A stretch of 64,000 nt of DNA, taken from NCBI GenBank assembly GCA_933228675.1, contig OW121744.1:93084885-93148884 (forward strand), given 5' to 3'. Under the pieces are notes generated by a model. The model worked only from the letters and a program-made list of their open reading frames with translations. It searched no databases and was not told where the DNA came from. This stretch comes from Stomorhina lunata (Eukaryota > Arthropoda > Insecta > Diptera > Rhiniidae). Positions 60,801 through 64,000 of this stretch are shown here, piece by piece. The first letter of the stretch is position 1, and the number at the start of each line of letters is the position of its first letter. The position numbers were made by a program, and so were the translations under genes.

Positions 60801-60895
60801 ACTTAGACATAGACTTAGACACAGACTAAGACATAGACTAAGACATAGACTAAGATATTGACAAAGGCATAGACTAAAACATAGATTAAGACTTT
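57843..60895 (-). repeat. 12 bp satellite, reverse orientation, ~3 kb (family D, array 5)
   Basis: About 254 units of AGACTAAGACAT, richer in variants than arrays 1 and 2. GATATAG units are frequent and often paired. ACCAAGAC marks 57857, 58619, 58811, 59039 and 59386. CTACGACA marks 59711, 60203 and 60526. Spacings are multiples of 12, apart from known 1 or 6 bp indels near 58285, 59207 and 60417. The 492 bp spacing of CTACGACA equals one spacing in array 2. Long minus-strand ORFs are repeat artefacts. Confidence 0.97.
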
Positions 60896-61940
60896 GTATA
60901 ACTTCAAATTTATACTTTGCATAAATTTGAATATTTATTATAAAATTTCTATTGAATACCAAATACATATGTATTGCTTCTTTTTCTATTTCATTTCTAT
61001 GTCATTTATCACAAAAAATCAATAACTTTGTGTGATAAATTTTATTCAATTTATTCTTAACAATTTTTTTGTGCAAAGAATTTGATTATAAAAAAAAATG
61101 TCTGTGTGAAATTTGAAATATGTTCAAAGATAAGAATTTTTAAGAAGTTTTTTGGTATTTAATTTAAATTCTGCTTATTTAGATTTAATATTTTAAGACA
61201 GAGTAGAAAATATTTTTCATATTTATTTCATAGATATTATAAGAGCTCTTTTAATGGAAAAATAACTTCAATGTTTTTGCAATTTTTTCATATAAATTTT
61301 GTTTCACTTTAATCTATTTCTTTTAATTTTGCTTAATTCATTCTAGTATGAAAATAAAAAAATATTTTAATAATTTTTTAAGCCATAAGAATGGATTTTT
61401 ATTGGATGGGAATCCAATAAAATGCATGTAAATATCAAACGTATACTTGATATTTATTACCTAAAATATATTAATCATTCGTCGAGAACTAAAGGGTTTT
61501 ACTAACATTAACGTCGTCATGTAATTGTACGATTACATATACAAAACTGCACACATTTACATATTTCTCTCGTGACATTTAGGGCATTAAGTATCCTACG
61601 TCTGTACAATATATCAAATACATAACGAGGCATAAAATTCAAAAGGGCATAACTTGCAAATGTTATAAATTCATTTCATCAAAGATTTTAGCATAATCAG
61701 TCATATTTTTAAAATAAAAAATCATGTTCAAAATCATTGTTAATATTTTTACTCCTTTTCAACCTTTTCAACCTTTTTCTTTTCAAATAACGATATGTAT
61801 GTTATTTTTATGTGTAATATGAAATTAATCAAACATGTATATTTTTTATTACCGATACGCCATAAAACTCAATAAAAAAGGACTGGAAAATATATTTTCA
61901 TGTTTTTTTTTACAATCTGAAACCTTAAAACATATTATTT
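60896..61940. other. Unique AT-rich spacer
   Basis: No tandem repeats and no supported gene. The 65-codon ORF at 61835-62032 runs into the mini-me-like element and is spurious. Confidence 0.5.
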
Positions 61941-62730
61941 ATACCCTTCACCATCATAGGTGGATAGGGTATTATAAGTTTGTGCTGATGTATGTAACGC
62001 ATGGAAATATTTGTCTTAGACCTACCTTTTAGTATACCAATAGGCTTAGAATCACTTTCTGAGTCGATTTAGCGATGTCCGTCCGTCCGTCTGGCTGGCT
62101 GGACCCCCATGTAAACCTTGTAATCAAACTACAGGTCGCAATTTTAAAGATATTTTAATAAAATTTGGCACAAATCATTTTGGTATTAATGGGACCATGT
62201 CTATTGAAATTCGTCAAAATCGGTCTATTATTAATGGTACCTCTCATAGGTCCCACTTACCGGAATTGATATATTGGCCATAAATATCAATATTTTTTCA
62301 TGAAATTTTAATCAAATACTGCTTATATAAACTAAAATCACTGTACCAAATTTCGCTGTCGGTCCACATTTGACCATAGCTCCCATACAAACTATTCTAT
62401 AAAAACGCACTAAATGAGACAAAAATAACTAAAACGCTCGTAAATCTAAAGATAATGATAATTTCAAGTTTCTGTTTTCAAAACATAATTTTTGTAACAA
62501 CTGTAATCAATTTGCCAGATTTCGAGATCATCGGTCCACATTTGACCCTAGCTCTCATATAAGTCCAAATGACGGAAACAGCTTAAATACAAAAGTTTTG
62601 GAAAAATGTTTGTATGATGGCAAAATTTAGCAAATATTTGTCTTTACACAGGAAAAAGATCACGATTGACCTTATTGGTGAAGGGTATCGTATGGTCGGG
62701 CTTGACCGACTATATCACTTTCTTACTTGT
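61941..62730. mobile_element. mini-me-like dispersed element (dipteran, nonautonomous)
   Basis: Begins ATACCCTTCACC (61941-61952), with its inverted match GGTGAAGGGTAT near the other end (62677-62688). The core GAGTCGATTTAGCGATG (62061-62077) is followed by a GTCC/GTCT/GGCT run (62077-62101), the arrangement described for mini-me/DINE-type repeats of Diptera. The recurrent phrase TTTGACCATAGCTCCCAT is typical of these elements. The 3' side has a small hairpin (GGTCGGGCTTGACCGAC) about 25 bp before the apparent end, as in Helitron-related elements. No coding capacity. Exact ends are uncertain. Confidence 0.7.
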
Positions 62731-62734
62731 TTAA

Positions 62735-63190
62735 CAAAAAATTTTTCAAAAATTTTCTATTTTTCTTAACAGAAAATTTTTCAAAATTTTCTATATTTTA
62801 AATAAAAAATTTTTCAAGAATTTTTCTAAAATTTTCTATTTATTTAGTAGAAAATTTTTAAAAACAATTTTATTTTTTAATAGAAAAATTTTCTTTTCTT
62901 TAATAGAAAATTTTTAGAAATTTCCTATAAAAATAGAAAAATTTTGAAAAATGTCCTATAAAAATAGAAAATATTGAAAAAAATTTCCTATAAAATAGAA
63001 AAATTTAAAAATTCGCTAGAGAAATAAAAAATTTTAAAAATTCCCTTTAAAAATAGAACATTTTTAAACAATTTTTATAAAAAAAATTTGAAAAATTTCA
63101 TATAAAAATAGCAAATTAAAAAAAAAATTGTATTTTATACACAAAGAAAATTTTTGAAAAATTTCTTATATATATAGAAAAGTTTTAAAC
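62735..63190. repeat. Decayed 31 bp family B remnant, both orientations (copy 6)
   Basis: About 15 poorly preserved units. The left part reads TTTTTCAAAATTTTCTAT and the right part AATTTCCTATAAAAATAGAA, so orientation switches near 62910. Confidence 0.75.
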
Positions 63191-63440
63191 CCAGTAAAAC
63201 TTTTCATTACCAAATAATGAGTTAAACAGTTAAACTATTGAACACGAACTACTTACTCATTCGCTGTTTAAGTCATTACATTAACATGGGGATGTCATTG
63301 GAGGCAAGTACTTACCAATTGCAGAAAATTAATGACTTGGGTAAGCAATTTGAAAGCAACAACAACAACAGCAACAACTTATTTGTTGTTGTTTTATTAA
63401 AAACATATATTTTTAAACGAAATACAAAATTTTTTTTATG

Positions 63441-63508
63441 ATCCCATGGGGGCTCGAACCCAGACCCTCCGACTGCCAGTCGGAGACTCTTCCACTGAGC
63501 TACTTCAT
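63441..63508 (-). ncRNA. tRNA-like sequence, Ala(GGC)-type anticodon loop, probably tRNA-derived SINE or pseudogene
   Basis: On the minus strand, the A box TAGCTCAGTGG (63492-63502) and B box GGTTCGAGCCC (63450-63460) are intact polymerase III promoter elements. A perfect 5 bp anticodon stem (TCCGA/TCGGA) closes the loop CTGGCAG, giving anticodon GGC. However, the acceptor arms (TATGAAG and ATGGGAT) do not pair, and the T stem has only about 3 good pairs, so this is unlikely to be a working tRNA. An A-rich stretch follows the 3' side, which fits a short SINE. The surrounding 63191-63440 holds only a spurious ORF and an AACAAC/AGCAAC tract. Confidence 0.6.
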
Positions 63509-63932
63509 ATGTTGAAAACTTAGCAGCTTATAATTAATATAAACAATTTTTATTTTTAGATCCAAAATCATGTGAAAATAACTTTGTTTTTCCCTGCTTT
63601 TTTTTGCTTTGTTGTAATTTTTGGAAAAATATTTTTATACAATTTTTTGTAATTATTTTAAAACTTTTTTAAAATTTATATCTTCTTTTTTGTATAAGTT
63701 TTTATATAAGATTGACTCTTACATACTTAAATGTTACAATCTGTTAATGTCAAAGTCCTAGCATATTTTAGAATTCCATGGATTTCGATCTTGTGCGAAT
63801 ATTCTCCAATTTTATAGGCCAAGCTTTGAAAAATGTTCTTCTACTTGGTCCTTATATCAAAGTTTCGGACATCCTCCTCTAACATTAGGTAGTGGGACAT
63901 TTCAATTCTAATTTTATCCTCTTCATTGTATT
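63509..63932. other. Unique AT-rich DNA
   Basis: No feature seen between the tRNA-like sequence and the possible LINE end. Confidence 0.45.
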
Positions 63933-64000
63933 TTTTTTTTTTTTCAAGAGAGGGTTACTAGCCCGTAATCCTAACCCATTTTTATCGATCTTATGGGACA
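63933..64000 (-). mobile_element. Possible non-LTR retrotransposon 3' end with poly(A), truncated by the window
   Basis: Read on the minus strand, GC-richer sequence (GGATTACGGGCTAGTAACCC then CTCTCTTG) ends in a run of about 14 A, then changes abruptly to AT-rich host-like DNA. That is the shape of a LINE 3' terminus. Only about 50 bp of the body is present, so the assignment is weak. Confidence 0.3.

Noticed and set aside
57805..60968. Minus-strand ORFs of 873, 590 and 458 codons
   Set aside because: Repeat translations of D array 5; frame changes simply follow 1 and 6 bp indels in the array.

Overview
This is AT-rich eukaryotic DNA from a fly (Diptera, probably a calyptrate such as a blow fly or house fly relative). 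The evidence is one intron-containing gene of the DREP/CIDE-N family, a mini-me-like dispersed element whose GTCC/GTCT core is typical of dipterans, tRNA-derived and LINE-like debris, and about 40 kb (near two thirds) of short-period tandem repeats. There are no operons, CRISPR arrays or prokaryotic genes. Most long open frames are by-products of repeats whose unit length is a multiple of 3 and lacks stops.

Gene content. Two coding exons on the minus strand (13984-14199 and 2456-2682) join in phase across an 11.3 kb intron. Together they encode a CIDE-N domain and the start of the following region of a DREP protein, most likely Drep2-type. Its first exon lies to the right and its later exons beyond the left edge; I could not place either. 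Inside the intron, on the same strand, is a 112-codon ORF with a TATA box, a signal-peptide-like N terminus and poly(A) signals, a candidate nested gene.

Layout. 1-1.7 kb: degenerate ~14 bp TAGTCTAGTCAC array. 3.1-10.7 kb (in the intron): three arrays of a 31 bp repeat with a CCTATAAAAATAGG core (family B). 11.3-13.7 kb: DNA full of AAAGCTTT motifs, with a ~450 bp foldback. 15.2-16.0 kb: 21 bp repeat. 17.0-31.0 kb: B in reverse orientation, then a 5 kb 12 bp satellite (TCTATGTCTTAG, family D), a spacer with another B array, and a 4.9 kb D array in the opposite orientation interrupted by a 389 bp MITE. 31.6-39.8 kb: three arrays (E, F, G) of one 31 bp family. 41.1-46.1 kb: two 31 bp arrays (H, I) that are reverse complements of each other, each running directly into a D array. 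46.9-56.8 kb: a 9.9 kb 31 bp array (J) bounded by TTAA and CCC-type inverted ends, as in piggyBac-like transposons. 57.8-60.9 kb: third large D array. 61.9-64 kb: mini-me-like element, a B remnant, a tRNA-like sequence and a possible LINE 3' end.

The most notable signal is collective. Arrays with different sequences keep the same 31 bp period and most carry the palindrome TTTTCTATAGAAAA. They flip orientation repeatedly, often exactly at that palindrome, and at least one (perhaps two) is enclosed by transposon-like inverted ends. This resembles Drosophila Foldback (FB) elements, whose inverted repeats are built of short tandem units including a 31 bp one. I infer that this is a locus where satellite arrays and foldback-type or piggyBac-like nonautonomous transposons are the same objects.
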